40,028 nucleotides of DNA from Burkholderiaceae bacterium. Its GTDB lineage: Bacteria; Pseudomonadota; Gammaproteobacteria; Burkholderiales; Burkholderiaceae_C. The translations under genes and the position numbers were made by a program. The stretch covers positions 1-40,028 of the forward strand of contig JACSRS010000136.1 of the NCBI GenBank assembly GCA_014879655.1, given 5' to 3'. Under the pieces are notes generated by a model that was not told the origin of the DNA, ran no database searches, and was given only the letters and a program-made list of their open reading frames with translations. Numbering within the stretch: the stretch's first letter is position 1; every line of letters begins with the position of its first letter. Below are positions 9,648 to 17,207 of the stretch, one piece after another.

Positions 9648-10433
9648 ATGAACGCGGCCCTCCCCCGCTTCACATCTTTGCAGGCGCCAGCCGACTGGGA
9701 GACGGTGGATTTCATCTCGGACTTGCACCTGCAGGCCAGCGAACCGTTGACCTTCCGGACCTTCCAGACGTATCTGGAGACCACCGAGTCAGACGCGGTA
9801 TTCATCCTCGGCGACCTGTTCGAGGTCTGGATCGGGGACGACGCAGCCGCCCTGCCCGGTTTCGAGCAGGAATGCGCCGCAACGCTGGCCCTGGCCGCCA
9901 GCCTCCGGCCCGTCTATTTCATGGCGGGCAACCGTGATTTCCTGCTCGGCCGGGACTATCTGGCTGCGTCAGGCATGCTCGGACTCGATGACCCGACGGT
10001 GCTGGCATTCGCGCAGCACCGCTGGCTGCTGACGCATGGCGACGCGCTGTGTCTGGACGACGTGACCTATCAGCAGTTCCGCGCCGTGGTGCGTGATCCG
10101 GGCCAGCAGCAGACCTTCCTGGCCCGCTCATTGCCGGAACGGCTGGGCCTGGCCCGCGCCATCCGCGCACAAAGCGAAGCGCGCAAGAAAGCCGGGCAGA
10201 TGGAAGGCGCCGGCGATGTCGATACAGGCGAAGCCATCCGCTGGCTGCAAGCGGCCGGTGCTACGACGATGATTCATGGCCATACCCATCGCCCGGCCGA
10301 CCACGCGCTTGAGGCGCCCGGCGCAACCCGTTTCCGGCGCGTGGTTCTGAGCGACTGGGACGGACAGGCGGTGCCACCGCGCGCGCAGGTGCTTCGCCTG
10401 ACCGCCCGCGGCCACCAGCGGATCGATCTCTGA
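9648..10433 (+). CDS. lpxH: UDP-2,3-diacylglucosamine diphosphatase
   Basis: Cleaves UDP-2,3-diacylglucosamine to lipid X and UMP, the fourth step of lipid A synthesis, at the inner membrane face. The 261-residue protein is a calcineurin-like metallophosphatase. Metal ligands are visible in ISDLHL (Asp25, His27), GDLFEVW (Asp56), GNRD (Asn95-Asp97), THGDALC and IHGHTHRP. I placed the start at 9648 (MNAALPRF) rather than the upstream in-frame ATG at 9609, which would lie inside ppiB. Its stop overlaps the mtfA start by one base. Confidence 0.95.
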   Translation: MNAALPRFTSLQAPADWETVDFISDLHLQASEPLTFRTFQTYLETTESDAVFILGDLFEVWIGDDAAALPGFEQECAATLALAASLRPVYFMAGNRDFLLGRDYLAASGMLGLDDPTVLAFAQHRWLLTHGDALCLDDVTYQQFRAVVRDPGQQQTFLARSLPERLGLARAIRAQSEARKKAGQMEGAGDVDTGEAIRWLQAAGATTMIHGHTHRPADHALEAPGATRFRRVVLSDWDGQAVPPRAQVLRLTARGHQRIDL

Positions 10434-11275
10434 TGGTGGCCGGCTGGTTGCGGCGCCGGTTCGGCAAGCGCCCGGATTCGTCCGGCGGCCTTCGGTTGCC
10501 GGATGACCTGTGGCAGGCAACGCTCGACAAGTACCCTTTCCTCGACCGCGGTGACGCCGGCGATCTGCAGCGACTTCGAAGCCTCAGCGCGGCTTTCCTT
10601 GATCAGAAAGAGTTCTTTGGCGCCCAAGAACTCGAAGTGACCGATGCAATGGCGCTGGCAGTGGCCGCACAGGCCTGCCTGCCACTGGTCAATCTCGCTA
10701 CCGGCGACGATCCCGCCGATGCGCTGCGCTGGTACGACGATTTCGTCGGCATCGTGCTGCACCCCGGTGAAGTGCTGGCCCGCCGGGAAACCCAGGACGA
10801 GACGGGCGTCGTCCACACCTGGAGCGAGGCGCTGACCGGCGAGGCCATGCACGAGGGCCCGGTCATGCTCAGTTGGGCGGATGTCGACGAGGCCGGCGAA
10901 TCGGCGGCGCAGGGCTACAACGTGGTGATTCACGAATTTGCCCACAAACTGGATATGCGCGACGGTGAGGCCAACGGTTGTCCGCCTTTGCCCCCCGGCA
11001 TTTTCGGTGCGCGCTCTGCCGCAGAGGCCCGCCGACGCTGGCTGGAAACATTGAACGCCGAATTCCAGACCTTTCGCGACCAGGTGCAGGCGGCCGAGCG
11101 GTTCGCCGGGCTGGTACCAGCGCCCTGGATGGACCCTTACGCCGCCCAATCGCCGGACGAGTTCTTTGCCGTGTCGACGGAAGCGTACTTTGTCAGTCCC
11201 GCCGATTTGCAGCAGCAGTCACCGGCCCTGTACGAACTGTTGCACCGGTTCTTCCGGCCATCCGCCGACCGCTGA
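10433..11275 (+). CDS. mtfA: M90-family zinc peptidase, Mlc titration factor A (MtfA)
   Basis: In E. coli MtfA binds and inactivates the glucose repressor Mlc and has aminopeptidase activity. The 280-residue protein shows the zinc-binding motif HEFAH at residues 167-171, followed by KLDMRDGEANG, a strongly conserved family segment. A later EFFAVSTEAYFVSP contains the expected third zinc ligand (Glu). No Mlc homologue is visible in the window, so the partner here is unknown. Betaproteobacteria often carry mtfA without the E. coli sugar system, which argues for a broader role. It overlaps lpxH by one base and ends 19 bases before the convergent operon. Confidence 0.93.
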   Translation: MVAGWLRRRFGKRPDSSGGLRLPDDLWQATLDKYPFLDRGDAGDLQRLRSLSAAFLDQKEFFGAQELEVTDAMALAVAAQACLPLVNLATGDDPADALRWYDDFVGIVLHPGEVLARRETQDETGVVHTWSEALTGEAMHEGPVMLSWADVDEAGESAAQGYNVVIHEFAHKLDMRDGEANGCPPLPPGIFGARSAAEARRRWLETLNAEFQTFRDQVQAAERFAGLVPAPWMDPYAAQSPDEFFAVSTEAYFVSPADLQQQSPALYELLHRFFRPSADR

Positions 11276-11294
11276 CCGATCGGGCCGGTCCGCT

Positions 11295-11921
11295 TCAGAA
11301 ACCTGCATGCACCGCGAACCTCGAGCCGGCCTGCTTGATGCCCCATAGCAGTTCGACCAGCGCCGGATTGTTCAGCAAGGGTTCGCCGGCCAGGATCAGC
11401 CAGTAGCCTGCGCCATCGACCCAGAACGGCACGAATGACCAGTCGGGCAACAGGAATTCGACGTCGGAGTGGAAAGAAACGAATGCCGAGGCCCCTGCCC
11501 AGCCCCGGCGTCGCTGACGCGCCGAAAACTCCGAGTAGTCGGCCGCCGCCGCGCTCAACGCATCCGCCTCATCCGGGTCGACGCCGGTACGCCCCAGACA
11601 GAAACCACCGTCGGACGCCAGCACGGCGCGCCGCTCGCCCGACAGCGATGCAATCACGTGTTGCAGAAAATCGTCTAAACGGGCTTCCGGGCCCTGCAGC
11701 GGACGGGTCAGGCGCTGAACCCAGCCCGACTCCACCAGTGCGGAGATGTCAAGCGACGACGACTGCACGCGCTCGGCCCACGCCTGTGCGTCCAGCGCAC
11801 GTTCGCCGGCGAGCAGCAGTTGCAGCACACGACCGACTTCGTCCGGCTGTGCGTGCAGGAAGGCCCGCAGAACGCCTGTTGGCGTCAGCATGAACCATTC
11901 GGATGTTTCCCGGTCATTCAC
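11295..11921 (-). CDS. Unknown protein with probable Roadblock/LC7-like C-terminal domain
   Basis: I do not recognise this 208-residue protein as a named family. The N-terminal third (about 1-85) is helical and winged-helix-like (FMLTPTGVLRAFLHA; SLDISALVESGWVQRLTRP). The rest follows the order helix (LDDFLQHVIASL), strand (RRAVLASDGGFCLG), helix (DADALSAAAADYSEF in outline), three strands and a final helix (PALVELLWGIKQA). This is the layout of a Roadblock/LC7 domain and resembles the clear Roadblock protein at 14701-15063. There is no signal peptide or membrane segment, so it is cytoplasmic. It is the last gene of the six-gene operon, four bases after its upstream neighbour. The fold assignment is inference from pattern only. 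Confidence 0.6.
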   Translation of the reverse strand: MNDRETSEWFMLTPTGVLRAFLHAQPDEVGRVLQLLLAGERALDAQAWAERVQSSSLDISALVESGWVQRLTRPLQGPEARLDDFLQHVIASLSGERRAVLASDGGFCLGRTGVDPDEADALSAAAADYSEFSARQRRRGWAGASAFVSFHSDVEFLLPDWSFVPFWVDGAGYWLILAGEPLLNNPALVELLWGIKQAGSRFAVHAGF

Positions 11922-11925
11922 GGCA

Positions 11926-12846
11926 TCAACCTTTCTTCACCTGACCGGTTGGCCGGTCTTCACTTGCAGAGGGTGTAGGGTTCTGGTCCAGCGAGACGGC
12001 AGCCAGTTCCCACAGAAACGTCTCCAGCTCTCGCATCGGCATTCCCAGACGCTGCGCCCGCTCCAGCGCCTGTGCAGACGACAACTCCCGAAGGGTCACC
12101 ACCGACGCCAGCGCGTCGCTCTGACACACACGCTCGATCACCGCCAGCGGTGTGTTGCTGGCCACCCAGTCCTGCGCCGGATCAACGATCATTGAGTGCT
12201 GAAACGTGAAGCGCGCCTCGAAGGGCTCACCCCGGGCCAGTGCAGCTGACAACTGGCGCAGAAAGACGTGGCTGTCCGGGTCTGGCAATGCCGCAAGCCG
12301 GCGCATCAGATCAGCGGGTTTGAGCGAAGGCACATCTTCCTCGGCTGCTGCAACTGCGGCGGCCAACGATGGGGGCTGACGAGCGGGCGCGTCGGCCTGC
12401 ACGGATGGGGTTCGCGCCGCCAAAGCGACTGGAGCCCTTTCAGGAGCCGGTACCGCGACGGGCGGTTGGGCCGGTGAGCGGTGGGCCTTGCTGGCCTGTT
12501 CGAGCGCCGAGAGCATCTCTTGCGTGCCATAGGGCTTTCGCAACCAGACAAGCGACGGGCGCCGCGTCGCCTCGCTGCTGTGACGGGACCAGGACTCGTC
12601 ATGTGCGGGGAGCAGCAGCACGGCCGGTGATCCGCTGAGCGACCGCAGCAACTGCTCTTCGGCCGCTTCGGACCACTGCGCCAATCCGAGTGAGACCAGG
12701 TCGGCAACCAGCAAGTCGGCTGCCGGCAGTTCGGCGCCACGACCGCCCGGCACGCCACGCCATGACCAGCCCTTCATGTTCCGGCCCAGAAACACCCCGA
12801 AAGCGGCTTCTTCCCTGGGTGAAAGACCTGCAACGACCACGTTCAT
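11926..12846 (-). CDS. Unknown protein with degenerate receiver-like N-terminal domain
   Basis: Not assignable to a named family. Residues about 1-120 look like a response-regulator receiver that has decayed: a first strand MNVVVAG without the usual acidic pair, an aspartate in LLVADLVSLG, a strand VLLLPAHD and a final RKPYGTQEMLSALEQA with the conserved lysine. An Ala/Pro-rich linker (about 125-165) follows. The C-terminal domain (about 170-290; PADLMRRLAALPDPDSHVFL, RFTFQHSMIVDPAQDW, LRELSSAQALERAQRL) is unknown to me. The protein is cytoplasmic. Its start overlaps the stop of the upstream gene by four bases (ATGA), so translation is coupled. Phosphorylation is doubtful because the acidic pocket is incomplete. 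Confidence 0.6.
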   Translation of the reverse strand: MNVVVAGLSPREEAAFGVFLGRNMKGWSWRGVPGGRGAELPAADLLVADLVSLGLAQWSEAAEEQLLRSLSGSPAVLLLPAHDESWSRHSSEATRRPSLVWLRKPYGTQEMLSALEQASKAHRSPAQPPVAVPAPERAPVALAARTPSVQADAPARQPPSLAAAVAAAEEDVPSLKPADLMRRLAALPDPDSHVFLRQLSAALARGEPFEARFTFQHSMIVDPAQDWVASNTPLAVIERVCQSDALASVVTLRELSSAQALERAQRLGMPMRELETFLWELAAVSLDQNPTPSASEDRPTGQVKKG

Positions 12847-13436
12847 GCGGATGCCTTCGCCCGTTCGAGCTGCTCACTCACGGACTCCCAGTCAGGCGTG
12901 AGTGCAGCGCCCTTGCGCAGCAGGGCCCGACGCGCAAGCATGAAAGCCAACGCATCTTCACAGGTCACGCAATGGTGCAGGAAGTCCTGCCGGATCTGGG
13001 CTGACTCATCATCGTCCGGCTGGTCAAAGGTGGCAATCACCTGTTCGGCCAACGCCCTCGAAACGTCCACGCTGCACCGACGGGCGCGGGTGGAGATATC
13101 GGCGGAAGGCTGCGCCAGCACGCTCCAGCGGGTGGCCAGCATCGTACTGCGCGGCAGCGCCGCGCCTGCTGATCGCTGCTCGAACCAGCGTGACACATGA
13201 GCCGCGAGGCGCCCATGGACCATCTGCAACGCAGAGCGCTTCAGCGCCTCCTGATCCGCACCGAAAGTTGCGAACAGATCGGCCAGCGCGCCCTGCACCG
13301 GTTCCGAGCCGGGCAACTCCAGCGCGGCATGCAGCCGCGCAAAATGGGCACTGACATCCCGGTTGTCCTGCAGCAGCCGGCGCGCCGGCTGCCGGAATGC
13401 CAGCCGGGCAACCCTGGTGGGAGAACGCATTTCCAT
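12843..13436 (-). CDS. Unknown helical protein of the Roadblock/PAS operon
   Basis: I do not recognise this 197-residue protein. It is predicted to be almost wholly alpha-helical, with no signal peptide and no membrane segment. Notable stretches are LLQDNRDVSAHFARLHAALE near the N-terminus and HHCVTCEDALAFMLARRALL near the C-terminus; the latter contains a His-His-Cys-x-x-Cys that could bind a metal. The annotated start is MEM; the second Met (13430) is an alternative with about equal support. It begins 13 bases after the PhnD-like gene and overlaps the next gene by ATGA, so it belongs to the same operon. Base composition is like its neighbours. Confidence 0.6.
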   Translation of the reverse strand: MEMRSPTRVARLAFRQPARRLLQDNRDVSAHFARLHAALELPGSEPVQGALADLFATFGADQEALKRSALQMVHGRLAAHVSRWFEQRSAGAALPRSTMLATRWSVLAQPSADISTRARRCSVDVSRALAEQVIATFDQPDDDESAQIRQDFLHHCVTCEDALAFMLARRALLRKGAALTPDWESVSEQLERAKASA

Positions 13437-13449
13437 GAGACGGCCAGGC

Positions 13450-14199
13450 TCAGTCGAGCAAGGTGTCCATCAGGTCAATCATGAACTCCGCGTCTTCCCG
13501 CGTCATCGCCTCAAAGCCGCCGGGCAGACCCAGCGCCTCCAGCACATCGCTGTCACCGGCTTCCTGGCCGATGCCCAGCAAGGCTTTTTCGATGGAGGGA
13601 AGGGCATCCGACACGCGTGGATGTGCCAGCAGCACATGCGAGATGTCGTGAATGGCGCTTTCCACCAGCACCTTCAGTTGCCCCCGCGTCAGCCGAGTCA
13701 GTGAGGCAAAGGCTTCTGCCAGGAAGAACGCAGCATCAACCTCGCCCTTGATCGCCAGTCGGGCTGCAGCCTGGTAGCTGTCCACCGGCACCCAGCTGAT
13801 CACGCTTTCCGTCAGATCGGCCGGCTCCAGCAGGCGCAGGCCGATGAGTTTGACATCTCGGTTGTCTGTCAGCGCAATGCGACAGCCGGGCCGGAGGTCT
13901 TCCACGGAATTTGCCGCCGAGTTCGCTCCCGAGGCGATCACCATTTCGTCATAGCGATTGGCGGGTCGGGCAAAGGGGATGTAGCCCTGCGTGCGAATCA
14001 TGTCGGTGGCGTCGAACGGATTGGCATAGACCAGATCGGCCTTGCCCTCGGCCAGCAGTTGCGCCTGCTCCTGCGAGCCGGCCGGGGTCAAAAGATGCAG
14101 CCCCATGCCCGAGCGACGCTGCAGCATGGTGTTGAGCATGTGCCAACCGGCAAAACGCTCGGGGGCGAAATCGGGAGCGATCAGGAAGTTGAGCGTCAT
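13450..14199 (-). CDS. Leaderless PhnD-like (phosphonate-binding fold) protein
   Basis: A 249-residue protein of the periplasmic-binding-protein type II fold, PhnD/phosphite subfamily. It shows LLAEGKADLVYANPFDA, the typical hinge strand, then a second lobe with CRIALTDNRD and AIKGEVDAAFFLAEAFASL. True PhnD proteins are exported, but this one starts directly with the first strand (MTLNFLIAPDFAPERFAGW) and has no signal peptide, lipobox or ABC permease next to it. It is therefore probably a cytoplasmic ligand sensor rather than a transporter subunit. The frame is open upstream to 14415, but that lies inside the PAS gene; the ATG at 14199 overlaps the PAS stop as ATGA. The ligand is unknown. 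Confidence 0.82.
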   Translation of the reverse strand: MTLNFLIAPDFAPERFAGWHMLNTMLQRRSGMGLHLLTPAGSQEQAQLLAEGKADLVYANPFDATDMIRTQGYIPFARPANRYDEMVIASGANSAANSVEDLRPGCRIALTDNRDVKLIGLRLLEPADLTESVISWVPVDSYQAAARLAIKGEVDAAFFLAEAFASLTRLTRGQLKVLVESAIHDISHVLLAHPRVSDALPSIEKALLGIGQEAGDSDVLEALGLPGGFEAMTREDAEFMIDLMDTLLD

Positions 14200-14693
14200 G
14201 ATGCAGCCTTCTCTTCGGCCAGCCACTGCCGGTAGACCGGCACCAGTTCGTTGATGCGCGTGCGCGACGGTTTGCGCCGCACCGACGTGTATCCGGCAAT
14301 GACGCCGTTGCGGATATTTGGCACGGCGGTGGCGTACACCCAGTAATAGGCGCCGTCCTTGCGCAGATTCTTCACATAGCCATGCCATTTCTTGCCTGCG
14401 GCCACGTCGTCCCACAAGCCCTTGAAGGCGATCGCGGGCATGTCCGGATGCCGCAGGATGTGATGCGGCGCGCCAATCAGTTCCTCGCGCGTGTAGCCGC
14501 TCATTTCCACAAAGGCATCATTGGCGTGCGTGATGATGCCGTTGAGGTCGGTGCGCGAAACGATCAGCCGTCCCTCGGGAAATTGAACCTCCACATCGGT
14601 GGCGTACACCGTGCGAGAACTGCCATCGGTATAGGTCAGCCGGGTCTCGGTGCAGGGCTGCTGCGGCCGGGTCATGTCGGACAGTGCCATCAC
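14196..14693 (-). CDS. Stand-alone Aer-type PAS domain protein, probable redox sensor
   Basis: The 165-residue protein is a single PAS domain very close in pattern to the sensor domain of the E. coli aerotaxis receptor Aer. It shows SRTDLNGIITHANDAFVEM, SGYTREELIGAPHHILRHPD, the MP..AFKGLW segment, VKNLRKDGAYYWVYATAVP and a final strand GVIAGYTSVRRKPS. The RHPD motif corresponds to residues implicated in FAD binding in Aer. Unlike Aer there is no HAMP, membrane anchor or methyl-accepting domain, only a short helical tail, so its output must go through partners. It begins seven bases after the Roadblock gene and overlaps the PhnD-like gene by ATGA. FAD binding and oxygen/redox sensing are inference. 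Confidence 0.88.
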   Translation of the reverse strand: MMALSDMTRPQQPCTETRLTYTDGSSRTVYATDVEVQFPEGRLIVSRTDLNGIITHANDAFVEMSGYTREELIGAPHHILRHPDMPAIAFKGLWDDVAAGKKWHGYVKNLRKDGAYYWVYATAVPNIRNGVIAGYTSVRRKPSRTRINELVPVYRQWLAEEKAAS

Positions 14694-14700
14694 GCCCCCT

Positions 14701-15063
14701 TCAGATCAGCTTGGACAGCGTCTCGGCTGCCCGCTTGATGTCCAGGAAGATCAGTCCGAGCTTGGCGTTCGACTTGGCCAGCACCGTCAGCACCGCTTCG
14801 GGGCCTGCGGCGCTCATGATCACGTAGCCGCGTTCGCCCTGGATCAGCACCCGCTCGAGCTGGCCACGCGCCAGTTCCCGGGCAGTCCGCTCACCCAGTG
14901 AAAGCAGCGCCGCCGACATGGCACCGATCCGGTCTTCGTCCATGCCATGCGGCAGGGCAGAGGCAATCATCAGGCCGTCGGTCGAAATCAGGGCCGAGGC
15001 CTCTATGTCGGCGGTCGAGCCGTTCAGATCCTCCAGCGATTGCTGGAAAAGGTCGGTGCGCAT
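14701..15063 (-). CDS. Roadblock/LC7 domain protein (MglB-like)
   Basis: A 120-residue single-domain protein. Helix 1 (DLFQQSLEDLNGSTADIEA), strand ALISTDGLMIASALP, the long helix DRIGAMSAALLSLGERTARE and strands VLIQGERGYVIMSAAGP, ending in helix AAETLSKLI, make a complete Roadblock/LC7 fold. Family members such as MglB act as dimers that regulate small Ras-like GTPases, or scaffold signalling complexes. No GTPase gene is found in the window. It is the first gene of a six-gene minus-strand operon. An AGGAG Shine-Dalgarno (plus 15072-15076) lies eight bases before the ATG. A candidate FNR-type promoter precedes it. Confidence 0.93.
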   Translation of the reverse strand: MRTDLFQQSLEDLNGSTADIEASALISTDGLMIASALPHGMDEDRIGAMSAALLSLGERTARELARGQLERVLIQGERGYVIMSAAGPEAVLTVLAKSNAKLGLIFLDIKRAAETLSKLI

Positions 15064-15094
15064 CGATGGGTCTCCTCGGTGATGGGTTGCACCG

Positions 15095-15136
15095 ATTGGA
15101 CAGGTTTACCCGGTGAACACGCTTGACATTGATCAA
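15095..15136 (-). promoter_or_regulatory. Candidate FNR/Anr-activated promoter of the Roadblock/PAS operon
   Basis: On the minus strand, TTGAT-CAAT-GTCAA at 15136-15123 matches the FNR/Anr consensus TTGAT-N4-ATCAA with one mismatch. Exactly 22 bases downstream lies TCCAAT (15100-15095), a four-of-six match to the -10 hexamer. This places the box centre at -41.5 relative to a predicted start at 15088, the class II activator position. The 5' leader would be 25 bases with a good ribosome binding site. The box overlaps the stop codon of the upstream sensor kinase gene. Confidence 0.6.
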
Positions 15137-16536
15137 ACAAGCGGAGGATCCCCCTTCGATGGCCATTTCACCGTCACCCGCAGCCCGCCGAGATCGTCGC
15201 TGCACCCCGTCTCCAGCGACAGCCCGAACAGCCTCGCCAGTCGGGCGACAATCGACCAGCCCAGGCCGCTGCCGCTTTGCCCGGTGCCCAGCACCCTGAA
15301 GAACCGCTCCCCCAGGCGGGCCTGCGCTTCAGGGGGCAGACCCGGACCACTGTCTTCCACGCTCAGGCTCGCCGGGGCGCTCGCTCGTGCAGGACACACG
15401 GTCACGCGGACCGTCGCCCCTACCGGGCTGTAGCGCAGCGCGTTGTCCAGCAGGTTGCGCAGCAGCACCGCCACCATTGCCGCCGGCACCGGCACCGGGA
15501 CAGCGCTGTCCGCCACCAGTTCCAGCGACTGGCCTCGCTCCCTGGCCGCGGACGCCATGTCACCGAGCAATCCCTGCGCGACAGCCCGCAGGTCAGATTG
15601 CGCAGCTGCGGCAGCCGGTGCACCGCCCGTTTCGGCCTCGCCTTCGAGCCGCGCCAGTTGCAGCAGCTGGTCGATCAGCCGGGCCGCCCGGTCGCAGCCC
15701 TTGACGGTTGCGGCCAGCGCCTGGTCGCGCTCGGACTGCGAGCGCGCGCCCTGGGCCACCTGAGCTTGCATGCGGATGGCCGCGACCGGTGTGCGCAGTT
15801 CGTGGGCGGCGTCAGCCGTGAAGCGCCGCTCCGACTCGAGCAGCTGAACCATGCGGCCAAAAAGCTCGTTCAGCGATTCCACCAGCGGGCGCACTTCCGG
15901 CGGCACACCCACCAGCGGCAGCGGGTCGAGTGCAGCGGGTTGGCGCGCGGCCACGTCCCTGCCCACCTGCCCCAAGGGCCGCATCGTGCCCCGCACAGCC
16001 CACCAGATACCCAGGGCGAGCAAGGGAAGACCGAGCAGCAGGGAGCCCAGGGTGCCGCGCAGCACCGCCATCAGGATGTGATTGCGGGCATCGATCGTTT
16101 CCCCCACGTGCACCATCACATCGGTCTCCCGGCCCGGCGTTGTCAGCACGCGCCAGCGCTGACCGCCGACTTCGGTGGTCGACAGTCCCGGCTGCCGGTT
16201 CCCGGCCAGTGGCGCAGTCGGCGCGTTCGTCGAGCGGACCACCAGCTGCCCTTCGTGCCACACCTGCACGGCCACCCGCGACTGGTACTTGTGCAGCGTG
16301 GGTGGCGGCAAAAAATCGTCGCCTTCCAGATCGTCGAGACGCTGGGTCACCAGCAAGGCTGCGGCCTGCGCCAGGTGGGCGTCCAGCAATTCGTCGAGTT
16401 CGTGCCGGGTGCCATACCAGGTCAGCGCGGTGACCAGCAGCCAGATCGCCACCAGCAAGGCCAGCACCGTGGCCAGCAGCCGCGCCTGTAGCGACCAGCT
16501 CTGGCGTTCCGGCGGTGCGGCGTCTGCCGGTTTCAT
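15133..16536 (-). CDS. Two-component sensor histidine kinase, QseC-like
   Basis: Inner-membrane kinase that phosphorylates the response regulator encoded just upstream. The 467-residue protein has two membrane helices (about residues 17-40, LLATVLALLVAIWLLVTALT, and about 165-190, LLLGLPLLALGIWW), with a periplasmic sensor region of roughly 125 residues between them. A HAMP-like segment follows. The H-box FTADAAHELRTPVAAIRMQ carries the phospho-accepting His245. The N-box LLRNLLDNALRYSP, G1 box VEDSGPGLPPE and G2 box GSGLGWSIV complete the ATPase domain. The ATG at 16536 overlaps the regulator stop by four bases. It is the last gene of the SHP cytochrome cluster, where QseBC-like pairs are the rule. 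Confidence 0.95.
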   Translation of the reverse strand: MKPADAAPPERQSWSLQARLLATVLALLVAIWLLVTALTWYGTRHELDELLDAHLAQAAALLVTQRLDDLEGDDFLPPPTLHKYQSRVAVQVWHEGQLVVRSTNAPTAPLAGNRQPGLSTTEVGGQRWRVLTTPGRETDVMVHVGETIDARNHILMAVLRGTLGSLLLGLPLLALGIWWAVRGTMRPLGQVGRDVAARQPAALDPLPLVGVPPEVRPLVESLNELFGRMVQLLESERRFTADAAHELRTPVAAIRMQAQVAQGARSQSERDQALAATVKGCDRAARLIDQLLQLARLEGEAETGGAPAAAAAQSDLRAVAQGLLGDMASAARERGQSLELVADSAVPVPVPAAMVAVLLRNLLDNALRYSPVGATVRVTVCPARASAPASLSVEDSGPGLPPEAQARLGERFFRVLGTGQSGSGLGWSIVARLARLFGLSLETGCSDDLGGLRVTVKWPSKGDPPLV

Positions 16537-17204
16537 GGGGACGCCCCGTCGCGCCGCAACACGTAACCGACACCGCGCAGGGTTTCGATGACTTCGGGCC
16601 GCAGTTTGCGGCGCAGGTTGTAGATGTGCACTTCCACTGCATTGCTGGCAACCTCTGCACCCCACTGGTACAAATGTTTCTCCAGTTGATCCCGGTTGAG
16701 CACCCGCCCGGCGTTCAGCATGAACACGTGGAGCAGATCGAACTCGCGCATGGACAGTTCGACCGGAGCACCATCCAGCCAGACCTGCCGGGCCGCCGGA
16801 TCGAGCAGCACGCCCGACGCCTCCAGCCGGGTCTGCGGCTGCCCGTGTGCGCGGCGCACGAGCGCACGCAGGCGCGCCGCCAGTTCGAACAGGTCCACCG
16901 GCTTGACCAGGTAGTCATCGGCGCCCGCATCCAGCCCGGCAATGCGCGCGGGCACCGCGTCGCGTGCCGTCAGCACCAGTACCGGCGTGCGCACGCCGCG
17001 TGCCCTTGCCGCTTTCAGGCTGTCCATGCCATCCTGGCGCGGCAGGCCCAGATCCAGCACCACCGCCTGATGCTCGCCGGTGCGCATCTCCCGCTCGGCA
17101 GCCACGCCGTCACGCACCCAGTCCACCAGAAAGCCCTGCTGGCTCAGCCCGGCCTTCAGGCCTGCTCCCAGCAGTTCGTCGTCTTCAGCCAGCAGAATGC
17201 GCAT
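16533..17204 (-). CDS. OmpR-family response regulator, QseB-like
   Basis: DNA-binding partner of the QseC-like kinase. The 223-residue protein has an intact receiver with the acidic pair EDD (residues 7-9), phospho-acceptor Asp51 in VVLDLGLPRQDG, Thr79 in VLTARD and Lys101 in LVKPVD. A winged-helix effector domain follows, with LSMREFDLLHVFMLNAG and the recognition helix around SNAVEVHIYNLRRKL. It starts three bases after the end of the cytochrome b gene and overlaps the kinase by ATGA. The likely targets are the cytochrome genes of this operon, an inference from linkage only. Confidence 0.96.
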   Translation of the reverse strand: MRILLAEDDELLGAGLKAGLSQQGFLVDWVRDGVAAEREMRTGEHQAVVLDLGLPRQDGMDSLKAARARGVRTPVLVLTARDAVPARIAGLDAGADDYLVKPVDLFELAARLRALVRRAHGQPQTRLEASGVLLDPAARQVWLDGAPVELSMREFDLLHVFMLNAGRVLNRDQLEKHLYQWGAEVASNAVEVHIYNLRRKLRPEVIETLRGVGYVLRRDGASP

Positions 17205-17207
17205 CGA

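Noticed and set aside
13450-14199. PhnD-like protein as part of a phosphonate ABC importer
   Set aside because: No signal peptide, lipobox, permease or ATPase is associated with it.
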